Assembly: GCA_003963225.1 (NCBI GenBank) | Contig: RXKB01000008.1 | Location: 98,405 to 162,404, forward strand | Length of the DNA: 64,000 bases | Origin: Candidatus Babelota bacterium | GTDB lineage: Bacteria; Babelota; Babeliae; Babelales; Vermiphilaceae | Direction of reading: 5' to 3' | Shown: positions 1 to 8,947 of the stretch, piece after piece | Numbering within the stretch: position 1 is the stretch's first letter | Layout of the letters: each line of letters opens with the position of its first letter | Translations under genes and position numbers: made by a program | Notes under the pieces: model-generated | What the model was told of the DNA's origin: nothing | Database searches by the model: none | The model's input: only the letters and a program-made list of their open reading frames with translations

Positions 1-3000
1 AAAAGTGTAAAAAAGCTGGTATTAAACCCATTCTTGGGATGGAAGCATACTTTACAGAAGATGCAAAAATAAAAAATGCTGAAAATAAGTATTATCATTT
101 AATTTTACTTGTTGAAAATCAGCAAGGATATAAAAATTTATGTGCGTTAAATGCGTATGCATATCAAGAAGGTTTTTACTTTAAACCTCGCATTGATTAC
201 GAAATATTAAAAAAACATAGTGAAGGGCTTATTGTTACTTCTGCCTGCTTGGGAGGACATATTCCCAAACTGATTCAACAAAATAATATGGAAGAGGTTG
301 ATCAAAGAATCAACTGGTTTCTTAATGTTTTTGGTAGAGAACACTTTTATTTAGAAGTACAACCAGACGAACAAGAAGAACAAAAAATAGTAAATAAACA
401 TCTTTTTAATTTAGCAAAAAAACATCAGGTTGATTTAGTCGCTGCAGGAGACTGTCATTACCCGTCTATGGATGATCATGAAGCACATGAGGTAATGCTT
501 GCCATTCAAACGCATGATCAGATGGATAACCCAAATAGATACACTTTTGGCCAATGCCGTGTTCCCATTCGTTCAACTGACGAAATGCTTTCTTTATTTA
601 AAGGTCATGAAGATGCTGTGTGGAATGCGGGAAAAATTGCTGATCGTTGCTCATTTGATTTTGAAACAAACAAGCTTTTTTTCCCAAAATTTGCCATTCC
701 TGAAGGTGAAACGACAGAATCTTATTTTACAAAAGCATGCAAAGAAGGGTTAGCCCGCCTTAAAAAAGAAGATTTGATAAATCCTCAAGATGAAATGTAC
801 GACAAAAGATTAGATTTAGAAATACATATGATTATTAATATGGGCTTTGTTGGTTATTTTTTAGTAGTAAGCGATTTTATACAATGGGCATACAAAAATG
901 GAATTCCTGTAGGGCCTGGCAGAGGATCTGCTGCAGGATCATTGGTTGCATGGGCATTACAGATTACCAATATTGATCCACTTAAATACAATCTTCTTTT
1001 TGAGCGATTTTTAAACCCTGAACGCGTTTCATGGCCAGATATTGATATTGATTTTTGCATTGAAAGACGGGAAGAAGTTATTCAGTATATTTGCCAAAAG
1101 TATGGACATGAAAACGTGTGTCACATTATCACATTTGGTACTATGATGGCAAAAGGTGCCGTTAAAGATGTTGCACGCGCGCTTGGTTTTTCTTTTGAAG
1201 ATTCAAATGCTATTACTTCACTTATTCCAGATCAACTTAAAATTACGTTAAGTGAAGCACTTGAACAAGAACCTCGATTAAAAGAGCTTATTGCGCAAAA
1301 TTCCAAAGCAAAAAAAATGTTTGATATTGCATTCAAACTTGAAGGATTAACGCGCCACGCTTCAAAACATGCAGCTGGCATTGTTATTTCACCTGAACCT
1401 GTAGCTCAAGTATTGCCGCTGTATGTACCTCCAAAAACAACAGAACTTGTTGCCCAGTATGGCATGTCTGAACTTGAATATATTGGTTTTCTAAAAATAG
1501 ATTTGCTTGGGCTTAAAAACTTAACATTGATTGATCATGTTATTAAAATGATTAATTCATTATATGGCGTGCGGATAGATATCAACAAATTGCCACTTGA
1601 TGACCCCAAGACATTTGCTCTACTTTGCCAAGGTAAAACATCAGGCGTTTTCCAGCTAGAAAGTGATGGACTGAAAGATGTTTTGCGCAAATTACAACCA
1701 GATAAGTTTGAAGATATTATTGCTGTTAATGCATTATATAGACCAGGGCCGCTAGGCTCTGGGATGGTTGATGATTTTGTTGCTCGAAGACATGGCAGAC
1801 AAAAAATTGTATACCTATTTGATGAACTAGCTCCTATTTTACAAGAAACATATGGCGTTATTGTATATCAAGAACAGGTTATGAAAATTGCTTCGACAAT
1901 TGGTGGTTATTCATTGGGCGAAGCAGATATTTTACGCCGTGCAATGGGTAAAAAAAAGCCAGAAGAAATGCAAAAACAAGAGTCTATTTTTGTTGAACGT
2001 GCAGCTGCAAAAGGCTTTGATAGTAAAAAAGCAAAAGAACTTTTTGATTTAATGGCTTATTTTGCTGGTTACGGATTTAATAAATCTCATTCTGCAGCCT
2101 ATGCATTGATTGCGTATCAAACTGCATATTTAAAAGCAAACTATCCTGCTACGTTTATGGCATGTTTAATTTCATTAGAAGCAGATAATGCTGAAAAAAT
2201 GGCTTTTTATATTGATGAAGCAAAAAATATGCATATTGAAATTCTTCCTCCTGATATTAATACTTCTCATATTGCATTTACCGTAGTACAAGAAAAAATT
2301 CTTTTTGGTTTGCAGGGTATTAAAAGTGTGGGTTTAGTGAGTTTACAAAATATTATTGAAGAGCGCCAAAAAAATGGATTATTTACGGATCTTTTAGATT
2401 TTTGTAAACGCATAGACTTGCGAGCTGCAAATAAACGGGTGCTAGAAAATCTTATTTTTGCTGGTGCATGCGATGGATTACCGGGCAACAGAGCCCAAAA
2501 ACATGAAGAGCTTGGCCTTATTATTGAAAAAGCAATTACGTATAAAAAAGATTGCGCAACTGGTCAAATGGGTCTTTTTCAATCACCCGCTGCCTTACAA
2601 AAAGATCACAAAGAAGCACACGTGTTTGAAAGTCGTGCAGACTGGCCAAACAAAGAACGGCTTGCAAAAGAAAAAGAAACGATAGGTTTTTACTTAAGCG
2701 CTCATCCATTAGATACGTACCAGCAATATACATCTTTGTTTTCTTTACAAACTTTTGAAGAATGCACTAAAAACAATATTAATAGCACGGCATCTGGCAT
2801 AGTTACTACTTTAGGATCATTAAAAGCAAAGCGTATTATAACAACAAAAAAAGGCGATCGCATGTGTTTTGTCCAGTGCGAAGATAAAACAGTATCTGCA
2901 GAAATTATTATTTTCCCAAAACTGTTTGCCAAGATTGAGCCTTTGCTTGACGCCTACCAAGTTTTTATTATAAAAGGCGAAATTGATTCAGCGGCACTTC

Positions 3001-3284
3001 CACAATGTAAAATAAAAGCTAACGCCTTTGTACCAGTTGAACTGGTTTGGACAGACTGGCCCAAGATTGAAAAAATCACCGCTTACATGCAGGACAATGA
3101 TACAGAAGAATCTATCGCCTGGCTTAAACAAAACATACCAAGCGGAACTATACCGTTGGAATTTATTATTCAAGAAAATAATAAAACAATTAAAATTATC
3201 TGCTCAAAAAAAATAACTTTTACTTTTGATTTATTCAATAAAATACAAGAAAGGCAATTTTGCACATTAGCATGTGTTTTATAA
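1..3284 (+). CDS. dnaE: DNA polymerase III alpha subunit, 5'-truncated by window edge
   Basis: Catalytic subunit of the replicative DNA polymerase (C-family). The reading frame is already open at base 3 and runs through the PHP-domain motif AGIKPILGMEAYF, so the start codon lies before the window. Visible family motifs, in order, are PGRGSAAGSLVAW (about 910-950), PDIDIDF with the catalytic aspartates (about 1034-1055), the TRHASKHAAGIVIS segment (about 1350-1390), IDLLGL, RPGPLGSGMV and FNKSHSAAYALIAYQ (about 2080-2120). An OB-fold-like region follows near the C-terminus. The gene ends convergently with an unrelated minus-strand gene, and no obvious terminator lies in the 46-base gap. Identification is secure. 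Only the first part of the PHP domain is missing. Confidence 0.97.
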   Translation, partial: KCKKAGIKPILGMEAYFTEDAKIKNAENKYYHLILLVENQQGYKNLCALNAYAYQEGFYFKPRIDYEILKKHSEGLIVTSACLGGHIPKLIQQNNMEEVDQRINWFLNVFGREHFYLEVQPDEQEEQKIVNKHLFNLAKKHQVDLVAAGDCHYPSMDDHEAHEVMLAIQTHDQMDNPNRYTFGQCRVPIRSTDEMLSLFKGHEDAVWNAGKIADRCSFDFETNKLFFPKFAIPEGETTESYFTKACKEGLARLKKEDLINPQDEMYDKRLDLEIHMIINMGFVGYFLVVSDFIQWAYKNGIPVGPGRGSAAGSLVAWALQITNIDPLKYNLLFERFLNPERVSWPDIDIDFCIERREEVIQYICQKYGHENVCHIITFGTMMAKGAVKDVARALGFSFEDSNAITSLIPDQLKITLSEALEQEPRLKELIAQNSKAKKMFDIAFKLEGLTRHASKHAAGIVISPEPVAQVLPLYVPPKTTELVAQYGMSELEYIGFLKIDLLGLKNLTLIDHVIKMINSLYGVRIDINKLPLDDPKTFALLCQGKTSGVFQLESDGLKDVLRKLQPDKFEDIIAVNALYRPGPLGSGMVDDFVARRHGRQKIVYLFDELAPILQETYGVIVYQEQVMKIASTIGGYSLGEADILRRAMGKKKPEEMQKQESIFVERAAAKGFDSKKAKELFDLMAYFAGYGFNKSHSAAYALIAYQTAYLKANYPATFMACLISLEADNAEKMAFYIDEAKNMHIEILPPDINTSHIAFTVVQEKILFGLQGIKSVGLVSLQNIIEERQKNGLFTDLLDFCKRIDLRAANKRVLENLIFAGACDGLPGNRAQKHEELGLIIEKAITYKKDCATGQMGLFQSPAALQKDHKEAHVFESRADWPNKERLAKEKETIGFYLSAHPLDTYQQYTSLFSLQTFEECTKNNINSTASGIVTTLGSLKAKRIITTKKGDRMCFVQCEDKTVSAEIIIFPKLFAKIEPLLDAYQVFIIKGEIDSAALPQCKIKANAFVPVELVWTDWPKIEKITAYMQDNDTEESIAWLKQNIPSGTIPLEFIIQENNKTIKIICSKKITFTFDLFNKIQERQFCTLACVL

Positions 3285-3330
3285 AAAACACTTACAAATA
3301 TAGGTTGCCAATAATATTTTTGTTGATTGA

Positions 3331-4044
3331 TCAACATGCCTGATTATTTTTACAAAACCATGCTGCTAACATTCCTAGAAGAAATGTCAAAAAAGAAGTC
3401 TCATGAGCATATTTAGCAGTGTTTGAAACAATCCCACTAGCTTGAATAGCCAAAATTGTTAAAAGAGTACACAGTACAATGCCTTCACTCAAACTATTTT
3501 TATTATAATGATTGGATGACTTTTGTTCTTTTGTTTTACAAAAATTAAAAATTTTTTCTATATTGTCGATAGATGATCCTATCTCATGCACAGCATTTGG
3601 TAATGTCGCTTCAAATCTACTATCTAGAATTAGCCTTTTATACACACTTCTAAGAAGGTTGCAAGCACCTTGACTGATTTCAGATACGCTAGAAACTAAT
3701 TTTAGCACAGGAGATACACAATACACATAAGATCCATAATTGTTGGCGAAAAAAACCGTCTCAAAAAGCTGTGTTGACTCATTGAAGTTTACTCGATATT
3801 TAAATATAGATAGATTATTACTTTCAATCAGATCAACCTTTAGGCTACATTTTTCACTTAATTGTTTTATTACGTCATCATTTAAAGGTTCAGATAAAGA
3901 AATTATTTGGGATGTTGTTTTTAAAACAACTGTTAAGTCTGGTTTCATACCAAACACAACCGAACCACGCATACAAACAGTCATCATCACTAAGCTTAAC
4001 CATTTTGTATTAAAGAAAGATATTTTGTTATAACGTATTATCAT
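3331..4044 (-). CDS. Hypothetical membrane protein
   Basis: Unrecognised protein of about 237 residues. I chose the ATG at 4044 rather than the in-frame TTG 15 bases upstream because AAAGG lies about 9 bases before it. The N-terminus has a hydrophobic stretch (SLVMMTVCMRGSVVFG) consistent with a signal peptide or anchor. The middle is soluble and polar. The C-terminal third holds two hydrophobic helices (around GIVLCTLLTILAIQASGIV and TSFLTFLLGMLAAWF). Composition resembles the other exported unknowns of this window. Its 5' flank contains a 14-bp tandem repeat and an inverted repeat (4120-4155). Function unknown. Confidence 0.6.
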   Translation of the reverse strand: MIIRYNKISFFNTKWLSLVMMTVCMRGSVVFGMKPDLTVVLKTTSQIISLSEPLNDDVIKQLSEKCSLKVDLIESNNLSIFKYRVNFNESTQLFETVFFANNYGSYVYCVSPVLKLVSSVSEISQGACNLLRSVYKRLILDSRFEATLPNAVHEIGSSIDNIEKIFNFCKTKEQKSSNHYNKNSLSEGIVLCTLLTILAIQASGIVSNTAKYAHETSFLTFLLGMLAAWFCKNNQAC

Positions 4045-4119
4045 ACGATGCCTTTGCAAATTGTACTGTCAAAATGTGCTATTATTTTTTCATATTGCAT
4101 GCTGAAAGTCAATATTTAC

Positions 4120-4155
4120 AATACCTTTGCTATAATACCTTTGCTATAAGGTATT
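4120..4155. repeat. 14-bp direct repeat followed by inverted repeat
   Basis: The sequence AATACCTTTGCTAT occurs twice head to tail (4120-4133 and 4134-4147). AAGGTATT follows immediately and is the reverse complement of the first eight bases of the unit. The second unit plus the tail forms an 8-bp stem with a 6-base loop. It lies between two minus-strand genes and upstream of the gene ending at 3331, so a regulatory role is possible but unproven. Confidence 0.6.
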
Positions 4156-4225
4156 ATTTGCCTGTCACAATTATGAAAAACTACTATGCAATTAAACTAT
4201 TCTTTTTAAATCAACTAAAAACAGC

Positions 4226-4894
4226 TCACTTCCTAGAATCATTTTTCAATTTTTTGGCAAAATCAACTAAATAAGGTTTTTGCGCAATTAAATATTGTAT
4301 GAAATCATCTATTTTTTCCCATTGCTTTTGCGCTGCGTATTCATTAATCATTATTTTTAACATATGTTGTTCAATGGCAGTTCTTTCCTGATCTACCACA
4401 AAAGGTATTTTAAAAAAATCGCTGGCAAACGATACTTGATCTTTTTTTGACAACACAGCCAACACTTCTTCAGTAATATTTTTAATTTTAGGTATATTAT
4501 TATTTTCATTTAAAAGAATAATGTACGATATTGCCATACGTATTATATGTTGATTAATAGAAGCTGCAATATATACCTTTAATAAAGCATTATACAAAAG
4601 ATCATCTGTTGGCTTTAAAAAAAGCATATGTTCATAAATACCTGCTGCCTGTTCATACTTTTTTAAAGAAATATAGCAAAGCGCTGCATCATTATATACT
4701 TGCAATGCGCGATCAATATCGCCACACGCTAACATAATGTCTCCCTCAAGCTGCATAGCAAGCGCTTGATCGTCTAATGAGTGCGAAAGTAACCTGTGAA
4801 CGCCTAACGCTCGCTCTTTTTCACCTCGTAATACACATTCTGCTATTTTAAACCATGCAATTGAGTACGCACCATTTTTTTGATTTTGCTTCAT
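4226..4894 (-). CDS. TPR-like helical-repeat protein
   Basis: About 222 residues when started at the ATG at 4894, which has AAAGGG upstream; the further upstream in-frame ATG lacks such a site. The centre reads as degenerate tetratricopeptide repeats (ALQVYNDAALCYISLKKYE, AAGIYEHMLFLKPTDD, LLYNALLKVYI), with the typical alternation of small and aromatic residues. There is no signal peptide, so it is probably cytoplasmic. TPR proteins act as protein-interaction scaffolds and the partner cannot be inferred here. It is followed upstream by tRNA-Phe on the same strand. Confidence 0.65.
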   Translation of the reverse strand: MKQNQKNGAYSIAWFKIAECVLRGEKERALGVHRLLSHSLDDQALAMQLEGDIMLACGDIDRALQVYNDAALCYISLKKYEQAAGIYEHMLFLKPTDDLLYNALLKVYIAASINQHIIRMAISYIILLNENNNIPKIKNITEEVLAVLSKKDQVSFASDFFKIPFVVDQERTAIEQHMLKIMINEYAAQKQWEKIDDFIQYLIAQKPYLVDFAKKLKNDSRK

Positions 4895-4992
4895 GAAAAC
4901 GCCCTTTTTAAATATACACAATAGACCTATTGTACCAGATCATTGCAAACAAGCGTAATATAATTAAAAATCAGTTCAAGACTCTAAAAAAA

Positions 4993-5067
4993 TGGTGCCG
5001 GGGGTCGGAATCGAACCAACGACGCAAAGCTCTTCAGGCTTACGCTCTACCACTGAGCTACCCCGGC
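4993..5067 (-). tRNA. tRNA-Phe (anticodon GAA)
   Basis: On the minus strand the sequence folds as a cloverleaf. The acceptor is GCCGGGG pairing with CCCCGGC, the D arm is GCTC/GAGC, the anticodon loop is CTGAAGA (anticodon GAA), and the T loop is TTCGATT. Discriminator A and CCA are encoded. The outermost anticodon-stem pair appears to be a T-T mismatch. It sits about 145 bases from divergently oriented pheS, which encodes the synthetase subunit that charges this tRNA. Confidence 0.95.
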
Positions 5068-5211
5068 AAATAAAAGAAGATGTTGCACTTTAGATATCAT
5101 GTATGGTACCTATTTGGTTAAATTTGTCAAATAAATTATACAATAATTGATTGCAGCAAGGTGAGATATTTGGTATCATCGTTGAAAACATTAAAATAAA
5201 CCTGAACCTGT

Positions 5212-6264
5212 ATGCACGATTTAAAAAAATATATAGCAGACCTTACTAATTCTATTCAAAAAAGTCTTGATAGTATTGATTCATTAACAGCCTGCCATAC
5301 GTTTCATACTCAATTTCTTGGTAAAAAAGGCTCAATACCCGCTTTAAATGACATGCTTAAAGAATGTACTATTGAAATTAAGCGAAAACTTGGCCCAATA
5401 ATTCAGAAGTTGCGCGCAGAAACAGAAATAGCGCTTAACAATAAAATACATTTTTGGACAATCAAAGAACAAGACGCAGCTGTTGAAAAAAACAGCTTTT
5501 TTGACGTGACACTTGAAAAAAATATAGTAGCAAAAGGAAGTATGCATCTGCTTAGCTTGGTCACACACGAGTTAGAAGAAATTTTCATTTCTATGGGTTT
5601 TGCAGTATGTAAAGGACCTGAAGTAGAAAAAAGTTTTTATAATTTTGAAGCATTAAATATTCCTAAAGACCACCCAGCCCGAGACGCACATGACACTTTT
5701 TGGTTGGACGGTTATCCAGATCTGCTTTTACGCACACATACATCTAATGCTCAAATTCATACTATGCAAGCACAACAACCACCTTTGGCCATTGTGTCAA
5801 CTGGCCGGGTATTTAGAAATGAAGCAACAGACGCTAGCCATGATTTTATGTTTATGCAAATAGAGGCACTTTTGGTAGACAAACAAGTTTCGCTTGCTCA
5901 TCTTTCCTACACCATTCAAACAATGTTAAGAAATTTTTTTGGCAACGAAACACTTACTATTAGAATGCGACCAGGATATTTCCCTTTTGTAGAACCGGGA
6001 TTAGAAGTTGATGCTTCATGCCCATTTTGCACAACAGGATGCAGTATGTGCAAGGGTACGTGTTGGATAGAGCTTGGAGGAGCAGGTTTAGTGCACCCCA
6101 AAGTATTGCAAGCTTGTTCAATAGCTGATACCATCTATAATGGATTTGCCTTGGGTTTTGGTATTTCACGCCTTGCACTTTTAAAGTATAATATTCCCGA
6201 TGTGCGTCTTTTATATACACCAAAAATACCATTTTTATCTCAATTTAATACATTAAACAGGTAA
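5212..6264 (+). CDS. pheS: Phenylalanyl-tRNA synthetase alpha subunit
   Basis: Class II aminoacyl-tRNA synthetase catalytic subunit that attaches phenylalanine to tRNA-Phe, normally as an alpha2-beta2 tetramer with PheT. About 350 residues, the normal length. An N-terminal coiled-coil arm is followed by the catalytic core: TGRVFRNEATDASHDFMF (motif 2 region), RMRPGYFPFVEPGLEVD, the cysteine-rich CPFCTTGCSMCKGTCW segment, and motif 3 at GFALGFGISRLALLKY. pheT is not the next gene; galU follows after 16 bases, so the two subunits are probably encoded apart. The start is the only ATG near the beginning and lacks a strong Shine-Dalgarno sequence. Confidence 0.96.
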   Translation: MHDLKKYIADLTNSIQKSLDSIDSLTACHTFHTQFLGKKGSIPALNDMLKECTIEIKRKLGPIIQKLRAETEIALNNKIHFWTIKEQDAAVEKNSFFDVTLEKNIVAKGSMHLLSLVTHELEEIFISMGFAVCKGPEVEKSFYNFEALNIPKDHPARDAHDTFWLDGYPDLLLRTHTSNAQIHTMQAQQPPLAIVSTGRVFRNEATDASHDFMFMQIEALLVDKQVSLAHLSYTIQTMLRNFFGNETLTIRMRPGYFPFVEPGLEVDASCPFCTTGCSMCKGTCWIELGGAGLVHPKVLQACSIADTIYNGFALGFGISRLALLKYNIPDVRLLYTPKIPFLSQFNTLNR

Positions 6265-6280
6265 AATATAAAGGATATTA

Positions 6281-7120
6281 ATGATTGCAATCATACCTTC
6301 AGCAGGTTTGGGCACCCGCTTTTTACCTTTTACCAAAAGTGTACCAAAAGAACTTGTTCCCATTATGGGCGTTCCCTCAATACAGTATATTATAAAAGAA
6401 GCTTGCAGTAACGATATTACTTCATTTTGCATAGTAATAAACAAACAAAAAACTGCTTTAAAACAGTATTTAACGATAGACAACGCATTAAATACTGAAC
6501 TTAAAAAAAAGAATAAACTTTTTTTAGTTGAAGAAATAAATAATATTATAGAGAAATGCACTATCCAGTTTATTGATCAATATGCACCTTTGGGCCTTGG
6601 ACATGCAGTGTTATGCGCAAGAGAACTATCCAAGTATAATGAACCATTTGTTTGTATTATGCTGCCAGATGAACTTTTATTTGATGATCAACATGAACCT
6701 ACGTTATTAAAAGAAATGCATGAGCTAGCTCAACAACATACCGCGTCTGTCATAGCGGTAAAAGAAGTACCACTTTCGCAAACAGCATCATACGGCATTA
6801 TTAAAGCAAATTCTCTGCCAAACACTAAAAACTGTTTTCTGGTGAATCAAGTGATAGAAAAACCAAATCCGTTACAAGCACCATCGCGCCTAGCAATTAT
6901 TGGTCGATACGTACTTGAAAAAGACATTTTTGACGTATTACCAACAGTATCTGCTGGATCAGGTGGCGAAATTCAACTTACTGATGGCATAGCCGCTCTT
7001 ATTGACAAAGGCAAAAAAGTAATAGCTTATCAATACGCTGGCAATAGATTTGACGTAGGAAGTCCACAAGGCTGGCTTGATGCAAATATTTTTATAAATA
7101 ATAAGCAAAAAAAATCTTAG
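6281..7120 (+). CDS. galU: UTP-glucose-1-phosphate uridylyltransferase
   Basis: Nucleotidyltransferase making UDP-glucose from UTP and glucose-1-phosphate for envelope glycans. About 279 residues, typical length. The N-terminal nucleotide-binding signature is AIIPSAGLGTRFLPFTKS. Family motifs KELVPIMGVPSIQYII, a LPDE metal-site region, VIEKPNP and a C-terminal RFDVGSPQGWLDAN segment are present. AAGGA precedes the ATG. The 16-base gap to pheS suggests co-transcription. Closely related nucleotidyltransferases for other sugars exist, but the motif set fits GalU best. Confidence 0.92.
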   Translation: MIAIIPSAGLGTRFLPFTKSVPKELVPIMGVPSIQYIIKEACSNDITSFCIVINKQKTALKQYLTIDNALNTELKKKNKLFLVEEINNIIEKCTIQFIDQYAPLGLGHAVLCARELSKYNEPFVCIMLPDELLFDDQHEPTLLKEMHELAQQHTASVIAVKEVPLSQTASYGIIKANSLPNTKNCFLVNQVIEKPNPLQAPSRLAIIGRYVLEKDIFDVLPTVSAGSGGEIQLTDGIAALIDKGKKVIAYQYAGNRFDVGSPQGWLDANIFINNKQKKS

Positions 7121-7148
7121 ATCTTTTTATAAAAACTCAAAATTTAAA

Positions 7149-7178
7149 TTGCAATTATAAAATATTTAATGGTATAAT
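7149..7178 (+). promoter_or_regulatory. Sigma70-type promoter
   Basis: TTGCAA (7149-7154), an 18-base spacer and a perfect TATAAT (7173-7178) lie downstream of galU. The predicted transcript starts near 7185 and would cover the short open frame at 7212 and possibly the gene at 7695. Confidence 0.5.
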
Positions 7179-7211
7179 ATCATTAAATAACAGATAAAAA
7201 CAAAAGATTTT

Positions 7212-7394
7212 ATGATTAAAATAAAATATATTTTTATTTTATGCGGCCAAATAGGCCAATTTTACGGATGTCCCTTATGCTTAAGCATGCCCAAAAATAC
7301 AGAAAAACCATTTTTTTTAGACGAAAAAGACGAACATAATGATAACTTTGAGCAGCTTCACTCGGTATTTTCTATTAGTGAAAATACTGATTAG
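7212..7394 (+). CDS. Possible small protein, 60 aa
   Basis: An open frame of 60 codons sits 30 bases after a good promoter but has no clear ribosome-binding site. The first part is hydrophobic with cysteines (IKYIFILCGQIGQFYGCPLC) and the remainder is acidic. No family is recognised. It could equally be a transcribed leader of the peptidase-like gene that begins at 7695. The following 300 bases (7395-7694) hold only a second promoter and that gene's ribosome-binding site. Confidence 0.3.
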   Translation: MIKIKYIFILCGQIGQFYGCPLCLSMPKNTEKPFFLDEKDEHNDNFEQLHSVFSISENTD

Positions 7395-7585
7395 TAGGAT
7401 AGTTATGCTCAATCATATACTAAAGCCTTTTGCTAATCTTTAATTTATCAATAAATGGATATACCGCTATCTAATATAAAACAGGATTTAACGATCCAAT
7501 AGCTCTATTCATGGGGTAAGAAAATATGTTCCCCCGTTAAATCAAATGCAGTTTTAATATTATTTTTATAAGATTATATTTAAAA

Positions 7586-7613
7586 TTGACTATTTAGAAA
7601 AATAGTGTATATT
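7586..7613 (+). promoter_or_regulatory. Promoter for the UIM peptidase-like gene
   Basis: TTGACT (7586-7591), a 16-base spacer and TATATT (7608-7613) match sigma70 consensus well. A transcript starting near 7620 would have a leader of about 75 bases before the ATG at 7695. Confidence 0.55.
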
Positions 7614-7694
7614 AATCTATAAGTCAAAGATTTTTATGTAGTCTATAAGAACCATTAAAAGTCTTAGGATAATTAAATAAAAATGGAGTTTATT

Positions 7695-8783
7695 ATGAAA
7701 AAATTATTATTAAGTACCTTTTTAGCGTTGCTTGCCATAAGTAATTTTATTGTGGTTAATGCACAATATCACTTTATTCCTTCACTCAACCAAAGTGCTG
7801 CAGGCTGCGGCTATTTTGCTTTAGCAAACGCGCATGCCGTTCAACAACTTTTTAATGAAGGTAAAGCAATAAATGAAGAAAATATTAAAGCATTAGCATA
7901 TGAATCGCTTGTAAATCATTATAAGCCATTTTACGAAGATCTATATAATAGCCTTTCTACTGAAGAAAAAAAACAATTTGATAATGATTTTTTGAAATAC
8001 GCTGAATCTCAACCGGACTTATTAACAACTGAAGATGCTTATTCATTACAGAATGGTGAATCTACGTTTTTTACTATGCTCAGCAATGAACATAATCAAT
8101 TAAAAAATGCATATGCAATTGAATGTATTGCAGATCAAAAACAACCTAATATAATTCGCATTACAGAATGCTTACAAAATGACACCTATGGAGATTTTAT
8201 AGGTACTATAAAAAACCAGGAAAGAGCAATAATCCATTTTTTATATAATTTGGGATCATATAATAGTGGCCATTGGGTATATGTAGGCGTTATTAAAGAA
8301 CAAGGGAGCATGCCATATATTATTCATTTAAACTCAACCAATAATAATTCATTTTACACCTCTGAGGATTTTAAACTGGTAATAAAACATATAGTTAATT
8401 GTATAGGTAATCAGAAGCCTCTTTTAATTCCTACCGACAATCAACCCGATGCAATACAAACACAAGAACAAATAGATATTGAAAAAGCTATAAAAGCGTC
8501 TTTAGAAGAGTCTGATGCACAACAAATGCAAAATGAAGAAGATGTTATATACAAAAAACAAATGGCAGAGCAAGAAGCAGCTGATCTTCAGCTTGCACAA
8601 AAATTGCAAGAACAAGACGACTTTGCTTATAGCACAATAATCGCACAACGAGAAGAAAATGATTGTACTAGCGACGCTACCATTGCATTAGCATTAGAAC
8701 AAGAAGAAAACACTCAACAAATAGTAGAAGAAGACGCAGACTTTGCTTATGCATTATCACTTGCTGATGAATATGATTTTTAA
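7695..8783 (+). CDS. Secreted cysteine-peptidase-like protein with C-terminal ubiquitin-interacting motifs
   Basis: About 362 residues. The ATG at 7695 is preferred because GGAG, lying six bases before it, overlaps an in-frame upstream ATG at 7683. The mature protein follows a clear signal peptide ending near VVNAQ. A papain-like catalytic pattern is visible: Gln33/Cys38 in NQSAAGCGYFALANA, His193 in SGHWVYVGVI and Asn213 in IHLNSTNN. The C-terminal 100 residues are acidic and contain IDIEKAIKASLEESDA, a close match to the UIM pattern (acidic-Phi-x-x-Ala-x-x-x-Ser-x-x-acidic). UIM/MIU-like copies follow at ADLQLAQKLQEQD, DATIALALEQEE and DADFAYALSLADE. UIMs bind ubiquitin, which bacteria lack. 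Exported peptidase plus UIMs suggests a deubiquitinase-type effector. The peptidase family was not identified and activity is inference. Confidence 0.75.
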   Translation: MKKLLLSTFLALLAISNFIVVNAQYHFIPSLNQSAAGCGYFALANAHAVQQLFNEGKAINEENIKALAYESLVNHYKPFYEDLYNSLSTEEKKQFDNDFLKYAESQPDLLTTEDAYSLQNGESTFFTMLSNEHNQLKNAYAIECIADQKQPNIIRITECLQNDTYGDFIGTIKNQERAIIHFLYNLGSYNSGHWVYVGVIKEQGSMPYIIHLNSTNNNSFYTSEDFKLVIKHIVNCIGNQKPLLIPTDNQPDAIQTQEQIDIEKAIKASLEESDAQQMQNEEDVIYKKQMAEQEAADLQLAQKLQEQDDFAYSTIIAQREENDCTSDATIALALEQEENTQQIVEEDADFAYALSLADEYDF

Positions 8784-8829
8784 ATAAAAATCACACTATA
8801 AGAATCAAAAACTAATAAATTTTTAATTA

Positions 8830-8863
8830 AAAAGGAGTTAGGGTAAAACTAACTCCTTTTTTT
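8830..8863 (+). terminator. Intrinsic terminator
   Basis: GGAGTTAG (8834-8841) pairs with CTAACTCC (8849-8856) over a 7-base loop. The stem is extended by flanking A and T runs and followed by seven T. It ends the transcript of the peptidase-like gene. Confidence 0.85.
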
Positions 8864-8886
8864 ACTATAAAAGTACTTTTGTATAC

Positions 8887-8914
8887 TTGCTCTTATCATA
8901 AAAAAATCTATACT
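8887..8914 (+). promoter_or_regulatory. Promoter for the TPM/LemA operon
   Basis: TTGCTC (8887-8892), a 16-base spacer and TATACT (8909-8914) follow directly after a terminator. Transcription would begin near 8921. This disfavours the ATG at 8879 as the start of the next gene. Confidence 0.45.
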
Positions 8915-8947
8915 TTTGTACATATGATTATACAATGCAAATGTACT

